Shown here piece after piece: positions 26,051 through 36,411 of a DNA stretch of 64,000 nt (the first letter of the stretch is position 1; every line of letters starts with the position of its first letter). A model generated the notes under the pieces. The model saw only the letters and a list, made by a program, of their open reading frames with translations. It made no database searches and was not told where the DNA came from. The DNA comes from Streptomyces sp. TN58 (lineage in GTDB: Bacteria > Actinomycetota > Actinomycetes > Streptomycetales > Streptomycetaceae). Both the position numbers and the translations under genes were made by a program. The stretch lies in contig NZ_CP018870.1 of NCBI RefSeq assembly GCF_001941845.1, positions 3,373,501-3,437,500 of the forward strand, written 5' to 3'.

Positions 26051-26782
26051 ATGAACCCCGCCGAAGGCGAAGCCCGGATCCTCGTCGTCGACGACGAGCC
26101 GGCCGTACGCGAGGCCCTGCGCCGCAGCCTCGCCTTCGAGGGGTACGCCGTGCAGACCGCCGTGGACGGACTCGACGCCCTCGACAAGGCGGCCTCCTAC
26201 GCCCCCGGCCTCATCGTGCTGGACATCCAGATGCCCCGGATGGACGGGCTCACGGCCGCCCGCCGGCTGCGCGCCTCGGGCAGCACCACCCCGATCCTGA
26301 TGCTCACCGCCCGCGACACCGTCGGCGACCGCGTCACCGGCCTCGACGCGGGCGCCGACGACTACCTCGTCAAGCCCTTCGAGCTGGACGAGCTCTTCGC
26401 CCGCGTCCGCGCCCTGCTGCGCCGCAGCTCCTACGCCGCCCGGCAGGCCGGCCCCGACGCGCACGAGGACGCCCTGTCCTTCGGCGACCTGCGCATGGAC
26501 CTCACGACGCGCGAGGTCACCCGGGCCGGGCGGCCGGTGGAGCTGACCCGGACCGAGTTCACGCTGCTGGAGATGTTCCTCGCGCACCCGCGCCAGGTCC
26601 TGACCCGCGAGCAGATCCTCAAGACGGTGTGGGGCTTCGACTTCGAACCCAGCTCCAACTCCCTGGACGTGTACGTGATGTACCTGCGCCGCAAGACCGA
26701 GGCGGGCGGCGAGCCGCGCCTGGTCCACACCGTGCGCGGGGTGGGCTACGTCCTGCGCTCCGGCGACGGCGGGCCCGAGTGA
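26051..26782 (+). CDS. OmpR-family response regulator (MprA/CseB-like)
   Basis: 243 residues. The receiver shows [18 protein letters not shown], the phospho-acceptor region [13 protein letters not shown] and the conserved Lys in [13 protein letters not shown]. The OmpR winged helix contains [20 protein letters not shown] and [15 protein letters not shown]. The TGA overlaps the GTG of the kinase gene (GTGA), so the pair is coupled. The HtrA-like protease upstream suggests an envelope-stress role. Confidence 0.93.
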   Translation: MNPAEGEARILVVDDEPAVREALRRSLAFEGYAVQTAVDGLDALDKAASYAPGLIVLDIQMPRMDGLTAARRLRASGSTTPILMLTARDTVGDRVTGLDAGADDYLVKPFELDELFARVRALLRRSSYAARQAGPDAHEDALSFGDLRMDLTTREVTRAGRPVELTRTEFTLLEMFLAHPRQVLTREQILKTVWGFDFEPSSNSLDVYVMYLRRKTEAGGEPRLVHTVRGVGYVLRSGDGGPE

Positions 26783-28257
26783 GCCCGCTCGCCCGCTTCC
26801 GCGCGCTGCCGCTGCGCTCCCGGCTGGCCCTGCTGGTCACGGTGGCGGTGGCGCTGGCCGTGGCCACCGTGGCCGGGGTGTCCTGGGTGGTGGTACGGGC
26901 CCAGCTCGACAACCAGCTGAACCAGTCCCTGATGGCCACCAACCCGACCAGCCAGGTGCTGGACCGGCTGCGCAGCGGCTGCCCGGCCCGCCCGCCGGCC
27001 CAGCCCCAGCAGGACATCGCCGAAAAACTGAACGCGACCGTCCAGATCGTCACGGCGGACGGCAACCACTGCTGGGTGAGCGGCCAGACCGACCTCCCGG
27101 TCCTCGCCCTGGACAGGGAGGTCGCGACGGGCCGCAAGAACAAGGCCCTGCACGACGCGACCACCGACAACGGCGTGCGGATGCGCGTCTACACCTTCGC
27201 CGCGCAGACCACCCCCGGTGCGCCGATCTTCGCGGTCTCGGTGGCCCGGCCGCTCTCCGACATCGACAAGCCGCTGTCCACCCTGGCCTGGGTGCTGCTG
27301 CTGGTCTCCGCCCTCGGCATCGCCGGCGCCGGCGCGGCCGGCCTGTGGGTGGCCCGTACGGGGCTGCGGCCCGTGGACGAGCTGACCGAGGCCGTCGAGC
27401 ACATCGCCCGCACCGAGGACCTGACGGTGCGCATCCCCGACGAGGGCGACGACGAGATCGCCCGCCTGTCGCGGTCCTTCAACTCCATGACGGCGGCCGT
27501 GGCCTCCTCCCAGGAGCGGCAGGCCCAGCTGATCGCGGACGCCGGGCACGAGCTGCGCACCCCGCTGACCTCGCTGCGCACCAACATCGAGCTCCTCGCA
27601 CGCAGCGAGGAGACCGGCCGGGCCATCCCGCCCGACGACCGGCGGGAGCTGCTGGCCTCGGTCAAGGCGCAGATGACGGAGCTGGCGTCGCTGATCGGGG
27701 ACCTGCAGGAGCTGTCCCGGCCGGACGCGGCCGCCCCGGGCCGGCTGGGTGTCGTCGCCCTGCACGAGATCGCCGAAGCCGCGCTGTCGCGGGCCCGGCT
27801 GCGCGGCCCGGAGCTGGTCTTCACATCGGACCTGCGGCCCTGGTACGTACGGGGCGAGGCGGCGGCGCTGGAGCGGGCCGTGGTCAACGTCCTGGACAAC
27901 GCGGTGAAGTTCAGCCCGCCGGGCGGCTCGGTCGAGGTGGCGCTGCGGGCGGGCGAGCTGACCGTACGGGACCACGGGCCCGGCATCCCGGCGGAGGACC
28001 TGCCGCACGTGTTCGAGCGGTTCTGGCGGTCCCCCTCGGCCCGCGCCCTGCCCGGCAGCGGCCTGGGCCTGTCGATCGTGGCCCGTACGGCGGCCCGCGC
28101 GGGCGGCAGTGCCGAGCTGCGGGCGGCGGGGGACGGCGGCCCGGGCACGGAGGCGGTGCTCCGCATCCCGGGCGCGCCGACGCCGCCGCCGTCGGAGCCG
28201 CCGTCGGAGCGCCCGCCGGAGCCGCCGTCGGATCGGTCAGTTGTGCCCGATCAGTGA
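26779..28257 (+). CDS. Sensor histidine kinase
   Basis: 492 residues. TM1 ([20 protein letters not shown]) and TM2 ([20 protein letters not shown]) bracket an extracellular sensor of about 140 residues with two Cys (SGCPA, NHCWV). A HAMP domain follows ([14 protein letters not shown]). The H-box is [16 protein letters not shown]. The ATP-binding domain has [14 protein letters not shown] (N), [10 protein letters not shown] (G1) and GSGLGLSIV (G2). A Pro-rich tail closes the protein. GTG 26779 overlaps the regulator stop. Its last 21 bases overlap the end of the convergent phospholipase gene. Confidence 0.93.
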   Translation: MSPLARFRALPLRSRLALLVTVAVALAVATVAGVSWVVVRAQLDNQLNQSLMATNPTSQVLDRLRSGCPARPPAQPQQDIAEKLNATVQIVTADGNHCWVSGQTDLPVLALDREVATGRKNKALHDATTDNGVRMRVYTFAAQTTPGAPIFAVSVARPLSDIDKPLSTLAWVLLLVSALGIAGAGAAGLWVARTGLRPVDELTEAVEHIARTEDLTVRIPDEGDDEIARLSRSFNSMTAAVASSQERQAQLIADAGHELRTPLTSLRTNIELLARSEETGRAIPPDDRRELLASVKAQMTELASLIGDLQELSRPDAAAPGRLGVVALHEIAEAALSRARLRGPELVFTSDLRPWYVRGEAAALERAVVNVLDNAVKFSPPGGSVEVALRAGELTVRDHGPGIPAEDLPHVFERFWRSPSARALPGSGLGLSIVARTAARAGGSAELRAAGDGGPGTEAVLRIPGAPTPPPSEPPSERPPEPPSDRSVVPDQ

Positions 28258-29199
28258 GGCGACCAGGCCGGAGCGGGTGTTGGGGAAGTCCATGGGGACG
28301 ATGCCCAGCCCGGTCCGGCCGGCCATCTCCCCGCCGTCGACGAAGGAGTGCGCCTGCGGGTTGAGGCGGTCGGAGTTCCAGCGCGGCGGCAGGTAGGCCG
28401 AGGTGCTGACGTAGTTGACGAAGAGCCTGCCGGGCTGCTGGACGGCCTTGCGGAAGTGGTTCTCGATCTTCCCGCGCTTGGCGAAGGGTTCGGCGTTCCA
28501 GTCGTCCTGGATGTCGAAGACGCCGCCGTCGCCGTAGCGCAGGCCCGGCAGGCCCCCGTTGTCCGCGAGCAGGACCACCTTGCCGCGGGCCTGCCCGAGG
28601 GTGGGCAGGGTGTCGGCGATCCGGAACAGCGGGCGCCAGCCGCGGCGGTCGAGGTAGTCGTCGAAGACGGCTCGGAAGGCGGCGTCGCTCTCGCCGGAGT
28701 ACTCCTGCTTGACCCGCATCAGGACGGTCTCGCCCGGGTGGGCGGCGAGGAAGTTCCAGCAGGCGACCAGGACGTCGCCGAACATCAGGTCCTGGAAGAA
28801 GGACCCGTGGTGGATCGCGAAGGATCCGCCGGTGACCCGGCAGCGGACGTCGAGGAAGCGGATGCCGGAGTCGAGCTGCTGGGCGATCGAGGTGTTCGGG
28901 CAGGCGACGTACAGCCCGCCCCTGGTCGCGCCGGAGTCGTGGGTGCCGGGGATGGTCATCCGCTGGAGGGCGGTGGAGTCGCCGAGGCCGGACATCCAGT
29001 CCTGGGTGCCGAGCGCCGCGGCGGCGGCGGGAGCGGCTGCGGCCCCCAGCCCGGCGGCCGCTCCCGCGGCCAGTGCACCGGCGAGGAACGCCCTCCGGCC
29101 GATGCCCGTGCCCGGGCGCGTGTCCGTGCGCGCGCCCGCGCCCCTACCGGTGGCCTCGCCCGTGCCGGCGCCCGTACCGATGCCCGCCATGCCCGCCAT
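28237..29199 (-). CDS. Phosphatidylinositol-specific phospholipase C-like protein, Tat-exported
   Basis: 320 residues. A long N-region ends in a twin-arginine motif ([19 protein letters not shown]) and an AxA-type cleavage zone near residue 60. The PI-PLC X domain has both catalytic His segments, MTIPGTHDSGA and FAIHHGSFFQ, plus DVRCRV and VLMRVKQEYSG. Bacterial PI-PLCs cleave phosphatidylinositol without calcium. The substrate in Streptomyces is unknown, but PI is a membrane lipid of this genus. The N-terminal 35 residues are low complexity, so the true start may be one of the internal ATGs. Confidence 0.85.
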   Translation of the reverse strand: MAGMAGIGTGAGTGEATGRGAGARTDTRPGTGIGRRAFLAGALAAGAAAGLGAAAAPAAAAALGTQDWMSGLGDSTALQRMTIPGTHDSGATRGGLYVACPNTSIAQQLDSGIRFLDVRCRVTGGSFAIHHGSFFQDLMFGDVLVACWNFLAAHPGETVLMRVKQEYSGESDAAFRAVFDDYLDRRGWRPLFRIADTLPTLGQARGKVVLLADNGGLPGLRYGDGGVFDIQDDWNAEPFAKRGKIENHFRKAVQQPGRLFVNYVSTSAYLPPRWNSDRLNPQAHSFVDGGEMAGRTGLGIVPMDFPNTRSGLVASLIGHN

Positions 29200-29274
29200 G
29201 CCCGCCCCTTCGCCGACCCGATGACGGCCGGATTATGGCGTGCACACGTCACGGTTGCCACCCGTCGGCAGCGG

Positions 29275-29844
29275 TCAGTCTTCGAGCAGACCGACCATCT
29301 CGCGCAGCCCCCGCAGCAGCTCCCGCCCGTCCGGCGCCTCCTCGGGGTCGGTCAGGGCCTGCACCATCACCCCGCTCAGCAGCGCGATGTGCATCGACCC
29401 CAGGGCGCGTACGTCCGCCTCCGACACCTCCGACTCCGGCACCCCGCGCAGCGCCGCGGCCACCATCCGGCGGTTGCGGCGCTGCCCCTCGGCCAGGATC
29501 ACGAGCAGTTCCGGTGAGGACTGCGCGTGCACGAAGGCCTCGACCGAGGCCAGCCACAGCCAGCGCATCTCGCCGAAGTCCCGGATCTTGCGGTCCCAGG
29601 TGTCGGCGTAGCGCTCCCCCGCGGTCTCGCCCTCGCCGGCGAGCCGGCCGGAGCCCGCCGCCCACTCCTCCATCGCGGCGAACAGCGCCTGGTTGAGCAG
29701 CGCCTCGCGCGAGCCGAAGTGGTAGCCGATCGCGGCCATGCTCACCTGGGCGGCCGTGGCGATGTCGCGCACGGTCGTGCGCAGATAGCCCTTCTCCTCC
29801 AGGCAGCGCCGGGCGCCGGCCAGCAGGTCCTCGCGATTTCCCAT
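29275..29844 (-). CDS. TetR-family transcriptional regulator
   Basis: 189 residues. The helix-turn-helix spans about 5-50: EEKGYLRTTVRDIATAAQVS then MAAIGYHFGSREALL. The C-terminal ligand domain is all helical. ATG 29844 gives the usual N-terminus (MGNREDLLAGARRC). It is divergent from the alpha/beta hydrolase gene, with palindromes between them. It probably represses that gene and itself. Confidence 0.9.
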   Translation of the reverse strand: MGNREDLLAGARRCLEEKGYLRTTVRDIATAAQVSMAAIGYHFGSREALLNQALFAAMEEWAAGSGRLAGEGETAGERYADTWDRKIRDFGEMRWLWLASVEAFVHAQSSPELLVILAEGQRRNRRMVAAALRGVPESEVSEADVRALGSMHIALLSGVMVQALTDPEEAPDGRELLRGLREMVGLLED

Positions 29845-29869
29845 GCCGGGATCGTATCCAGCGCCTCCG

Positions 29870-29887
29870 CTTGGGCGAGCGCCCAAG
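29870..29887. promoter_or_regulatory. Candidate TetR operator in the divergent promoter region
   Basis: CTTGGGCG-AG-CGCCCAAG is a perfect 8-bp inverted repeat centred between the TetR and hydrolase genes. A related half-site (GCTTGCCCAA, 29902-29912) lies 15-20 bases away and may form a second site. Confidence 0.6.
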
Positions 29888-29967
29888 ACAAGCGTATTGC
29901 GCGCTTGCCCAAACACTGGCAGGGTGAGGTCATGGCAGAGATCCACGGCCCCACGGAAGGCAGGAAC

Positions 29968-30750
29968 ATGCGCCACGAGCTGAAGATCGACGACCGGACC
30001 CTCTCCTACCTGGACTTCGGCGGCACCGGCCGGCCGCTCCTCGCCCTGCACGGCGGCATGTCCGAAGCCCTCGCCTTCACCGGCCTCGCCGCCGCACTCG
30101 GCGACGACTGGCGGGTCATCGCCCCCGACCAGCGCGGCCACGGCGACTCGGACCGGGCGGCCCACTACCGCCGCGAAGGCTACGTGTCCGACGCCGTCGC
30201 CCTCCTGGACCACCTGGGCCTGGACACCCCCGTCGCCCTCCTCGGCTACTCACTCGGCGGACTCAACGCCTACCACCTGGCCGCCGCCCACCCGGACCGG
30301 ATCTCCGCGCTCGTCGGCGTCGACGCCACCGTCGACATCCGCATCCCCGACGGACCGCAGTGGTTCGACTTCCTCGACGGCCTCCCCTACACCGCCCCCA
30401 CCCGCGAGGAGCTCCTCGCCGCCGCCGGACCCGCCGCCCCCTTCGTCGCCGACGGACTGCGCCCCCTCCCCGACGGCACCGGCTGGCGCCTGGCCTACCA
30501 CCCGCAGGACATGCTCGACTCCATCCACGCCTGCGCCGGCGACCACTGGGACACCTGGCTCGCCGGCAACTGCCCGGCCCTGCTGGTCCACGGCACCCAC
30601 AGCCAGGCGCTCACGCAGCCCGTCGCCGACGCGATGACCACCCGCCGCCCGAAGACGTCGTACGCGCCCCTCGACGGAGACCACTTCGTACCGTTCACCG
30701 ACCCGGACGGCTTCCACCGCACCGTCGCAACCTTCCTGGCGGCCCTCTGA
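29968..30750 (+). CDS. Alpha/beta hydrolase
   Basis: 260 residues. The fold markers are LLALHGGMSEALAF (oxyanion region), VIAPDQRGHGDSD, the nucleophile elbow LLGYSLGGLNAY (Ser) and a C-terminal His in LDGDHFVPF. ATG 29968 has GGAAGG 7 bases upstream; an in-frame ATG at 29932 is an alternative. It is divergent from a TetR gene that likely controls it. Its sequence is close to the hydrolase part of the YunG-fusion gene at 51170-52330, so the two are paralogues. The substrate is unknown. Confidence 0.9.
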   Translation: MRHELKIDDRTLSYLDFGGTGRPLLALHGGMSEALAFTGLAAALGDDWRVIAPDQRGHGDSDRAAHYRREGYVSDAVALLDHLGLDTPVALLGYSLGGLNAYHLAAAHPDRISALVGVDATVDIRIPDGPQWFDFLDGLPYTAPTREELLAAAGPAAPFVADGLRPLPDGTGWRLAYHPQDMLDSIHACAGDHWDTWLAGNCPALLVHGTHSQALTQPVADAMTTRRPKTSYAPLDGDHFVPFTDPDGFHRTVATFLAAL

Positions 30751-30791
30751 ACCGCCCCGTTCCCCGCGCCACGGGGGTGCACGGGGAAACG

Positions 30792-30835
30792 CCGGAGGGG
30801 CGGCGGGCCGACTGGCAGGCCCACCGCCCCTCCGG
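30792..30835. terminator. Bidirectional terminator between convergent genes
   Basis: CCGGAGGGGCGG (30792-30803) pairs with CCGCCCCTCCGG (30824-30835), extended by GGGCC/GGCCC with one bulge. It lies between the ends of the hydrolase and the 5'-nucleotidase genes. Confidence 0.75.
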
Positions 30836-30858
30836 GCGCGCGCTGTGGTGCGGGGGTA

Positions 30859-32676
30859 CTACTTGACGACGGTGATCCGGTTCGCCGCCGGCGGGGCGAT
30901 CGGCGAGGACGCCGAGGAGTTCTTCGTCAGGTAGGCGTTGAAGCAGTCCAGGTCGGACGCGCCGACCAGCTTGTTCTTGTGCTCCTTCAGGACGGTGAAG
31001 CCGTCACCGCCACCCGCGAGGAACTCGTTCATCGCGACCCGGTAGGTCTTGGCGGGGTCGATCGGGGCACCGTTCAGCCTGACCGAGTCCACGACGATGC
31101 GGTCCGCGCCCGCCTTCGTCATGTCGAGGGTGTAGGTGAAGCCCTTCGACACCTGCAGGATCTTCGGGTTCGCCCCGTTGACCGGCCCGCTGACCTGCTG
31201 CTGGAGCGCGGTGATCAGCTGCGCGCCGGTCAGGTCCACGATGTTCATCATGTTGGTGAACGGCTGGACCGTGAAGGACTCGCCGTACGTCACGACGCCG
31301 TCGCCCTCGGAGCCCGAGGCCTTGTAGGCGAGGTCGGAGCGGATGCCGCCCGGGTTCATCAGGGCCAGCTGCGCGCCGCCCTTGTCCGCCGGGGCGAGCG
31401 CCTCCAGCTGCGCGTCGGCGATCAGGTCGCCGAGCGGCTTCTCGGGCTCCGCCGAGCCGCGGCCCGGGATGTCCGCCGAGATGAAGCCCTGCGGGCGGTT
31501 GGCGATCGGGGCCGCCAGGGCGTTCCAGCGACCGAGCAGCTCGGTCATGTCCGCGGCCTTGGGCTGGTCGCGGTGGACGACCTTGTTGACCGGCTTGGGC
31601 GCGCTGACCGGCGTACGGACGATGTCCTTGGTCTGCCGGTCGTAGGTGAGCGTGGTGTCCGTGAACAGACGGCCGATGGAGGCCGCCGAGGTCACCGCGC
31701 GCGGGTTGCCCGCCGGGTCGGGGATGTTGCAGGCGTAGGCCTGGTGGGTGTGGCCCGTGACCAGCGCGTCGACCTTGGCGTCGACGTTCTTGGCGATGTC
31801 CACGATCGCACCCGAGATGCCGGCGCCGGCGCCCGGGACGTCGCAGTCGTAGTTGTACGCGCCGTTCGCGGGCAGACCGCCCTCGTGGATCAGCGCGACG
31901 ATCGACTTCACGCCCTGCTTGTTCAGCTCGGCGGCGTACTTGTTGATCGTCTCGATCTCGTCGCCGAACTTGAGGCCCTTGACGCCCTCGGCCGTCACGA
32001 CGTCCGGGGTGCCCTCCAGGGTGACGCCGATGAAGCCGATCTTCACGTCGCCCTTCTTCCACACGTAGGTGGGCGACATCAGGGGGCGCTTGGTCTTCTC
32101 GTCGGTGACGTTCGCGGCGAGGTACTGGAAGGTGGAGCCCGTGAACTCCTTGCCGAACTCGTAGCAGCCCTCGACCGGGTGGCAGCCGCCGTACGCCATG
32201 CGGCGCAGCTCTGCCTTGCCCTCGTCGAACTCGTGGTTGCCGACGCTGCTGACGTTCAGCCCCAGCTTGTTCAGCGCCTCGATGCTCGGCTCGTCGTGGA
32301 AGAGACCGGACAGCATCGGGCTGCCGCCGATCATGTCGCCGGCCGCCGCGGTGACGGAGTACTCGTGGCCCTTGCGGGCCTCGCGCAGGCTGGTCGCGAG
32401 GTACTCGACCCCGCCCGCGGGTATGGCCTTGGTGGTGCCGTCGGCCTGACGCTCCGTCACGGTGCCGGAGGAGCCCTGCGGGGGCTCCAGGGTGCCGTGG
32501 AAGTCGTTGATCGACAGCATCTGCACTTCGACGGTCCGGCTCTTGGCCTTACCGCCACCACTCGCGGCACCGGCCGGCAGTGCGGCCGCGACCATCGCTC
32601 CGGCTCCGGCCGTGACGGCGAGGGCGGCGAAGGTCAACCGGCGGTTTCGACGGTGCCGTTGTGGCGTCGCTGACAT
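30859..32676 (-). CDS. Secreted bifunctional metallophosphatase/5'-nucleotidase
   Basis: 605 residues. A signal peptide (RRNRRLTFAALAVTAGAGAM, cleavage near AAS at about 39) precedes the calcineurin-like domain. Metal-binding motifs are MLSINDFHGTL, SVGNHEFDEG and VTGHTHQAYAC. The C-terminal 5'-nucleotidase substrate domain has LMNPGGIRSDL and LAGGGDGFTVL. It releases phosphate from extracellular nucleotides. GGGGACTAA precedes the ATG. The promoter region (32700-32790) carries GGTTAC/GTTGACC-like direct repeats that could be weak Pho boxes, though I am not confident of that. Confidence 0.93.
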   Translation of the reverse strand: MSATPQRHRRNRRLTFAALAVTAGAGAMVAAALPAGAASGGGKAKSRTVEVQMLSINDFHGTLEPPQGSSGTVTERQADGTTKAIPAGGVEYLATSLREARKGHEYSVTAAAGDMIGGSPMLSGLFHDEPSIEALNKLGLNVSSVGNHEFDEGKAELRRMAYGGCHPVEGCYEFGKEFTGSTFQYLAANVTDEKTKRPLMSPTYVWKKGDVKIGFIGVTLEGTPDVVTAEGVKGLKFGDEIETINKYAAELNKQGVKSIVALIHEGGLPANGAYNYDCDVPGAGAGISGAIVDIAKNVDAKVDALVTGHTHQAYACNIPDPAGNPRAVTSAASIGRLFTDTTLTYDRQTKDIVRTPVSAPKPVNKVVHRDQPKAADMTELLGRWNALAAPIANRPQGFISADIPGRGSAEPEKPLGDLIADAQLEALAPADKGGAQLALMNPGGIRSDLAYKASGSEGDGVVTYGESFTVQPFTNMMNIVDLTGAQLITALQQQVSGPVNGANPKILQVSKGFTYTLDMTKAGADRIVVDSVRLNGAPIDPAKTYRVAMNEFLAGGGDGFTVLKEHKNKLVGASDLDCFNAYLTKNSSASSPIAPPAANRITVVK

Positions 32677-32845
32677 TTAGTCCCCTTTGCGGACAGCGGT
32701 ACTGCATGGGAGGTCCGCCGAAGCCTAAGGTCAACGCGCGTAGCTCTACCAGGGGGTAACCGGTATCGCGTTGGTTACGCGCAAAGAAGGACCGACCCCG
32801 CGCCCGTACTCCACCCGGCGGCCGGGACGGTCGTAGGCTCGTTCC

Positions 32846-33772
32846 ATGACTGACGCAAGCGCGGGCCCGGAGCCGGGACGGCAGATCAAGACCCTCGACG
32901 AGCTGACGGGGGAACAGGCCGACGCCGTCCTCGACCTGATCGAGGACGCGGCGCGTACGGACGGCACCACCGCCGTCTCCGAACAGGGAAGGCTCCAGCT
33001 GCGCGGAGGACCCCGCGCGGGTGTCCGGCACTTCCTGCTCACCGACGGCGGCCGACTCGCCGCGTACGGGCAGCTGGAGGACACCGACCCGGTGGAGGCA
33101 CCGGCCGCCGAACTCGTCGTACACCCCGCCCTGCGCGGCCGCGGCCACGGACGGGCCATGGGGATGGCCCTGCTGGCCGCCTCCGGCAAGCGCCTCCGGG
33201 TCTGGGCCCACGGCGGCAAGTCCGCCGCCCGGCACCTCGCCCAGGTACTGGGCCTGACCCTCTTCCGCGAGCTGCGCCAGCTGCGCAGGCCGCTGGCCGA
33301 GGGGGCCCCGCTGCCGGACCCGGTCCTCCCGCCGGGCGTGACCGTACGGGCCTTCCAGCCCGGCAGCGACGACGCGGCCTGGCTCGCGGCTAACGCGGCC
33401 GCCTTCGCCCACCACCCCGAGCAGGGGTCGCTCACGCAGCGCGACCTGGACGACCGGATCGCGCAGCCGTGGTTCGACGCCAAGGGGTTCTTCCTCGCCG
33501 AGCGCGACGGCGAGCTGGTCGGCTTCCACTGGACGAAGGTCCACGCGGCGGAGCAGCTGGGCGAGGTCTACGTGGTCGGCGTCCTGCCCGGCGCCCAGGG
33601 CGGGGGCCTCGGCAAGGCCCTCACCGCGATCGGCCTCCAGCACCTGGCGGCCCAGGGCCTGCCGACGGCCATGCTCTACGTCGACGCCGACAACCCGGCG
33701 GCGCTGGCCGTCTACGAAGGCCTCGGCTTCACCACCCACGAGGTGGACCTGATGTACCGCACGGAAAGCTGA
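32846..33772 (+). CDS. mshD: Mycothiol synthase MshD
   Basis: 308 residues with two GNAT domains in tandem. It carries out the last step of mycothiol synthesis, acetylating the cysteine of Cys-GlcN-Ins. The N-terminal domain has [20 protein letters not shown]. The active C-terminal domain has [20 protein letters not shown] and ends [20 protein letters not shown], the MshD signature. It is divergent from the 5'-nucleotidase. mshA is also in this window. Confidence 0.94.
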   Translation: MTDASAGPEPGRQIKTLDELTGEQADAVLDLIEDAARTDGTTAVSEQGRLQLRGGPRAGVRHFLLTDGGRLAAYGQLEDTDPVEAPAAELVVHPALRGRGHGRAMGMALLAASGKRLRVWAHGGKSAARHLAQVLGLTLFRELRQLRRPLAEGAPLPDPVLPPGVTVRAFQPGSDDAAWLAANAAAFAHHPEQGSLTQRDLDDRIAQPWFDAKGFFLAERDGELVGFHWTKVHAAEQLGEVYVVGVLPGAQGGGLGKALTAIGLQHLAAQGLPTAMLYVDADNPAALAVYEGLGFTTHEVDLMYRTES

Positions 33773-33776
33773 CCCC

Positions 33777-33925
33777 AAGCCCCGCCGGCGTTCGAGGCGC
33801 GGGGGCCCGGGGGCAGCGCCGCCGCACCGGCACACCCCACGCCCCCGCCGCCTCGTCCAACCCCGCCGGCACCCCATCCAGCCCCGCCGGCGTTCGAGGC
33901 GCGGGGGCCCGGGGCCGCGCCGCCG
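33777..33925. repeat. Two copies of the dispersed GCCCCGCCGGCGTT element
   Basis: The 308 bases between mshD and ppk hold no gene. Copies at 33777-33823 and 33878-33925 begin GCCCCGCCGGCGTTCGAGGC and continue into a GCGGGGGCCCGGGG block. The same element occurs at 4.7/5.0 kb, in an array at 50.9 kb and inside a coding region at 58.7 kb. Each copy can fold into a GC-rich stem-loop, so they may also end mshD transcription. Confidence 0.75.
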
Positions 33926-33966
33926 GCAACGCCGCCGCACCGGCACACCCCCGAACGCCACACGCC

Positions 33967-33988
33967 ATTCACCGGGCATTCAGAACCG
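33967..33988 (+). promoter_or_regulatory. Probable Pho box (PhoP site) upstream of ppk
   Basis: ATTCACCGGGC and ATTCAGAACCG are consecutive 11-base direct-repeat units that fit the Streptomyces PhoP consensus (GTTCACC-type, period 11). They lie about 95 bases before the ppk start. Control of ppk by PhoP is established in Streptomyces. Confidence 0.6.
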
Positions 33989-34080
33989 CTTGCGACCCTC
34001 CCCGAATGCAGCCCCGCCTCCGGCCGACAGCCAACCCCTCCGACGCGCCTGTCCCGCCGCTCGCGCGGAAGAATGGAGAC

Positions 34081-36411
34081 ATGAGCCACAAGCCCAGCGC
34101 CGGCCCCACCGAGGTCCCCGCCCAGCACCCGTCTCACACGTCCGCGTCCGCGTCCGCCGCCGCCAAGCCCGGGGCCGGCAGGGCCACCGCCAAGGACACC
34201 GGCAAAGCCGCCGGCCAGGGCCCCGGCACCGGCGCCGCCGCGCACGCCCGCATAGGCTCCATCGCCGCGCACCGCCCGCACGTCGGTTTCGACCCCGACC
34301 TCGACGCCGACCTGGACGCCTACGACGACAAGGACGGCGGGGAACTCCCCCCGAACCGCTTCCTCGACCGGGAGCGCAGCTGGCTCGCCTTCAACGAGCG
34401 GGTGCTGGAGCTCGCCGAGGACCCGACGACCCCGCTCCTGGAGCGCGCCAACTTCCTGGCGATCTTCGCGAGCAACCTCGACGAGTTCTTCATGGTGCGG
34501 GTGGCCGGCCTCAAGCGGCGCATCGCGACCGGTGTCGCCACCCGGTCGGCCTCAGGCCTGCAGCCCCGCGAGGTGCTGGACCTCATCTGGACGCGCTCGC
34601 GTGAACTCATGGCCCGCCACGCCGCCTGCTTCCAGCAGGACATCTCCCCGGCGCTGGCCGAGGAGGGCATCCACCTGATCCGCTGGCCCGACCTCACCGA
34701 GAAGGAGCAGGCCCGCCTCTTCACGCTGTTCCGGAACCAGATCTACCCGGTGCTGACCCCGCTGGCCGTGGACCCCGCGCACCCCTTCCCGTACATCTCC
34801 GGCCTCTCCCTCAACCTGGCCGTGGTCGTACGCAACCCCGTCAGCGGCCACCGCCACTTCGCCCGCGTCAAGGTGCCGCCGATCCTCTCCCGCTTCCTGG
34901 AGGCCTCCCCGCAGCGCTACGTCCCGCTGGAGGACGTCATCGCCGCGCACCTGGAGGAGCTGTTCCCCGGCATGGAGGTGCTCGCGCACCACATGTTCCG
35001 CGTGACCCGCAACGAGGACCTGGAGGTGGAGGAGGACGACGCCGAGAACCTGCTCCAGGCCCTGGAGAAGGAACTCATGCGGCGCCGCTTCGGCCCGCCC
35101 GTGCGCCTGGAGGTGGAGGAGTCCATCGACCCCGGCGTCCTGGACCTCCTCGTGCAGGAACTGAACGTCAACGCCTCCGAGGTGTACCCGCTGCCCGGGC
35201 CCCTGGACCTGACCGCCCTCTTCGGGATCGCCTCCCTGGACCGGCCCGAGCTCAAGTACCAGAAGTTCGTCGCCGGCACCCACCGGGACCTCGCCGAGGT
35301 CGAGTCCGCGCTCGCCCCCGACATCTTCGCCGCCCTGCGCGAGCGCGACGTCCTGCTGCACCACCCCTACGACTCCTTCTCCACCTCCGTGCAGAGGTTC
35401 CTGGAGCAGGCCGCCGCCGATCCGGACGTCCTCGCCATCAAGCAGACGCTCTACCGCACCTCCGGCGACTCCCCGATCGTCGACGCCCTGATCGACGCCG
35501 CCGAATCCGGCAAGCAGGTCCTCGTACTCGTCGAGATCAAGGCCCGCTTCGACGAGCAGGCCAACATCAAGTGGGCGCGCAAGCTGGAAGAGGCCGGCTG
35601 CCACGTCGTCTACGGGCTCGTCGGCCTCAAGACCCACTGCAAGCTGTCCCTCGTCGTCCGCCAGGAAGGCGACCAGTTGCGCCGCTACGCCCACGTCGGC
35701 ACCGGCAACTACCACCCCAAGACCGCCCGCCTGTACGAGGACCTCGGCCTGCTCACCGCCGACCCGCAGGTCGGCGCGGACCTCTCCGACCTGTTCAACC
35801 GGCTGTCCGGCTACTCGCGCCGCGAGACCTACCGACGGCTGATGGTCGCGCCCCGCTCGCTGCGGGACGGCCTGATCGCCCGGATCGACAAGGAGGCCGC
35901 CCACCACAAGGCCGGCCGCCCCGCGTACGTGCGCCTCAAGATGAACTCGATCGTCGACGAAGCCCTCATCGATTCGCTCTACCGGGCCTCCCAGGCGGGA
36001 GTGCCCGTCGACATCTGGGTGCGCGGCATCTGCGCCGTCCGCCCAGGGGTACCGGGACTGTCGGACAACATCCGGGTCCGTTCGATCCTCGGCCGCTTCC
36101 TGGAGCACTCCCGGGTCTTCGCCTTCGGCAACGGCGGCGAGCCGGAGGTGTGGATCGGCAGCGCCGACATGATGCACCGCAACCTCGACCGCCGTATCGA
36201 GGCACTGGTCAGGGTCGCCGACCCGGCCCACCGCGCGGCACTGGACCGGATGCTGGAGACCGGCATGTCCGACGCCACCTCCTCCTGGCACCTGGGCCCT
36301 GACGGCGAATGGACGCGGCACAGCACGGACGCCGACGGCCAGCCGCTGCGGCACGTACAGGAGACGCTCATCGACGCCCGGAGGCGCCGGCGTGGCTCGG
36401 CCAAACCCTGA
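34081..36411 (+). CDS. ppk: Polyphosphate kinase
   Basis: 776 residues. It makes polyphosphate from ATP reversibly. A disordered extension of about 100 residues precedes the PPK1 core, which begins [20 protein letters not shown]. The autophosphorylated His lies in [12 protein letters not shown] (His519); the second conserved His segment is [20 protein letters not shown] (from His538). ATG 34081 is chosen because the longer open frame upstream runs through the repeat region and mshD. It overlaps the CHAD gene by 20 bases. A Pho box sits upstream. Confidence 0.95.
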   Translation: MSHKPSAGPTEVPAQHPSHTSASASAAAKPGAGRATAKDTGKAAGQGPGTGAAAHARIGSIAAHRPHVGFDPDLDADLDAYDDKDGGELPPNRFLDRERSWLAFNERVLELAEDPTTPLLERANFLAIFASNLDEFFMVRVAGLKRRIATGVATRSASGLQPREVLDLIWTRSRELMARHAACFQQDISPALAEEGIHLIRWPDLTEKEQARLFTLFRNQIYPVLTPLAVDPAHPFPYISGLSLNLAVVVRNPVSGHRHFARVKVPPILSRFLEASPQRYVPLEDVIAAHLEELFPGMEVLAHHMFRVTRNEDLEVEEDDAENLLQALEKELMRRRFGPPVRLEVEESIDPGVLDLLVQELNVNASEVYPLPGPLDLTALFGIASLDRPELKYQKFVAGTHRDLAEVESALAPDIFAALRERDVLLHHPYDSFSTSVQRFLEQAAADPDVLAIKQTLYRTSGDSPIVDALIDAAESGKQVLVLVEIKARFDEQANIKWARKLEEAGCHVVYGLVGLKTHCKLSLVVRQEGDQLRRYAHVGTGNYHPKTARLYEDLGLLTADPQVGADLSDLFNRLSGYSRRETYRRLMVAPRSLRDGLIARIDKEAAHHKAGRPAYVRLKMNSIVDEALIDSLYRASQAGVPVDIWVRGICAVRPGVPGLSDNIRVRSILGRFLEHSRVFAFGNGGEPEVWIGSADMMHRNLDRRIEALVRVADPAHRAALDRMLETGMSDATSSWHLGPDGEWTRHSTDADGQPLRHVQETLIDARRRRRGSAKP

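Noticed and set aside
32690..32800. Pho boxes upstream of the 5'-nucleotidase
   Set aside because: Only weak GTTACC/GTTGACC similarities, without a clear 11-base register; not strong enough for a feature.
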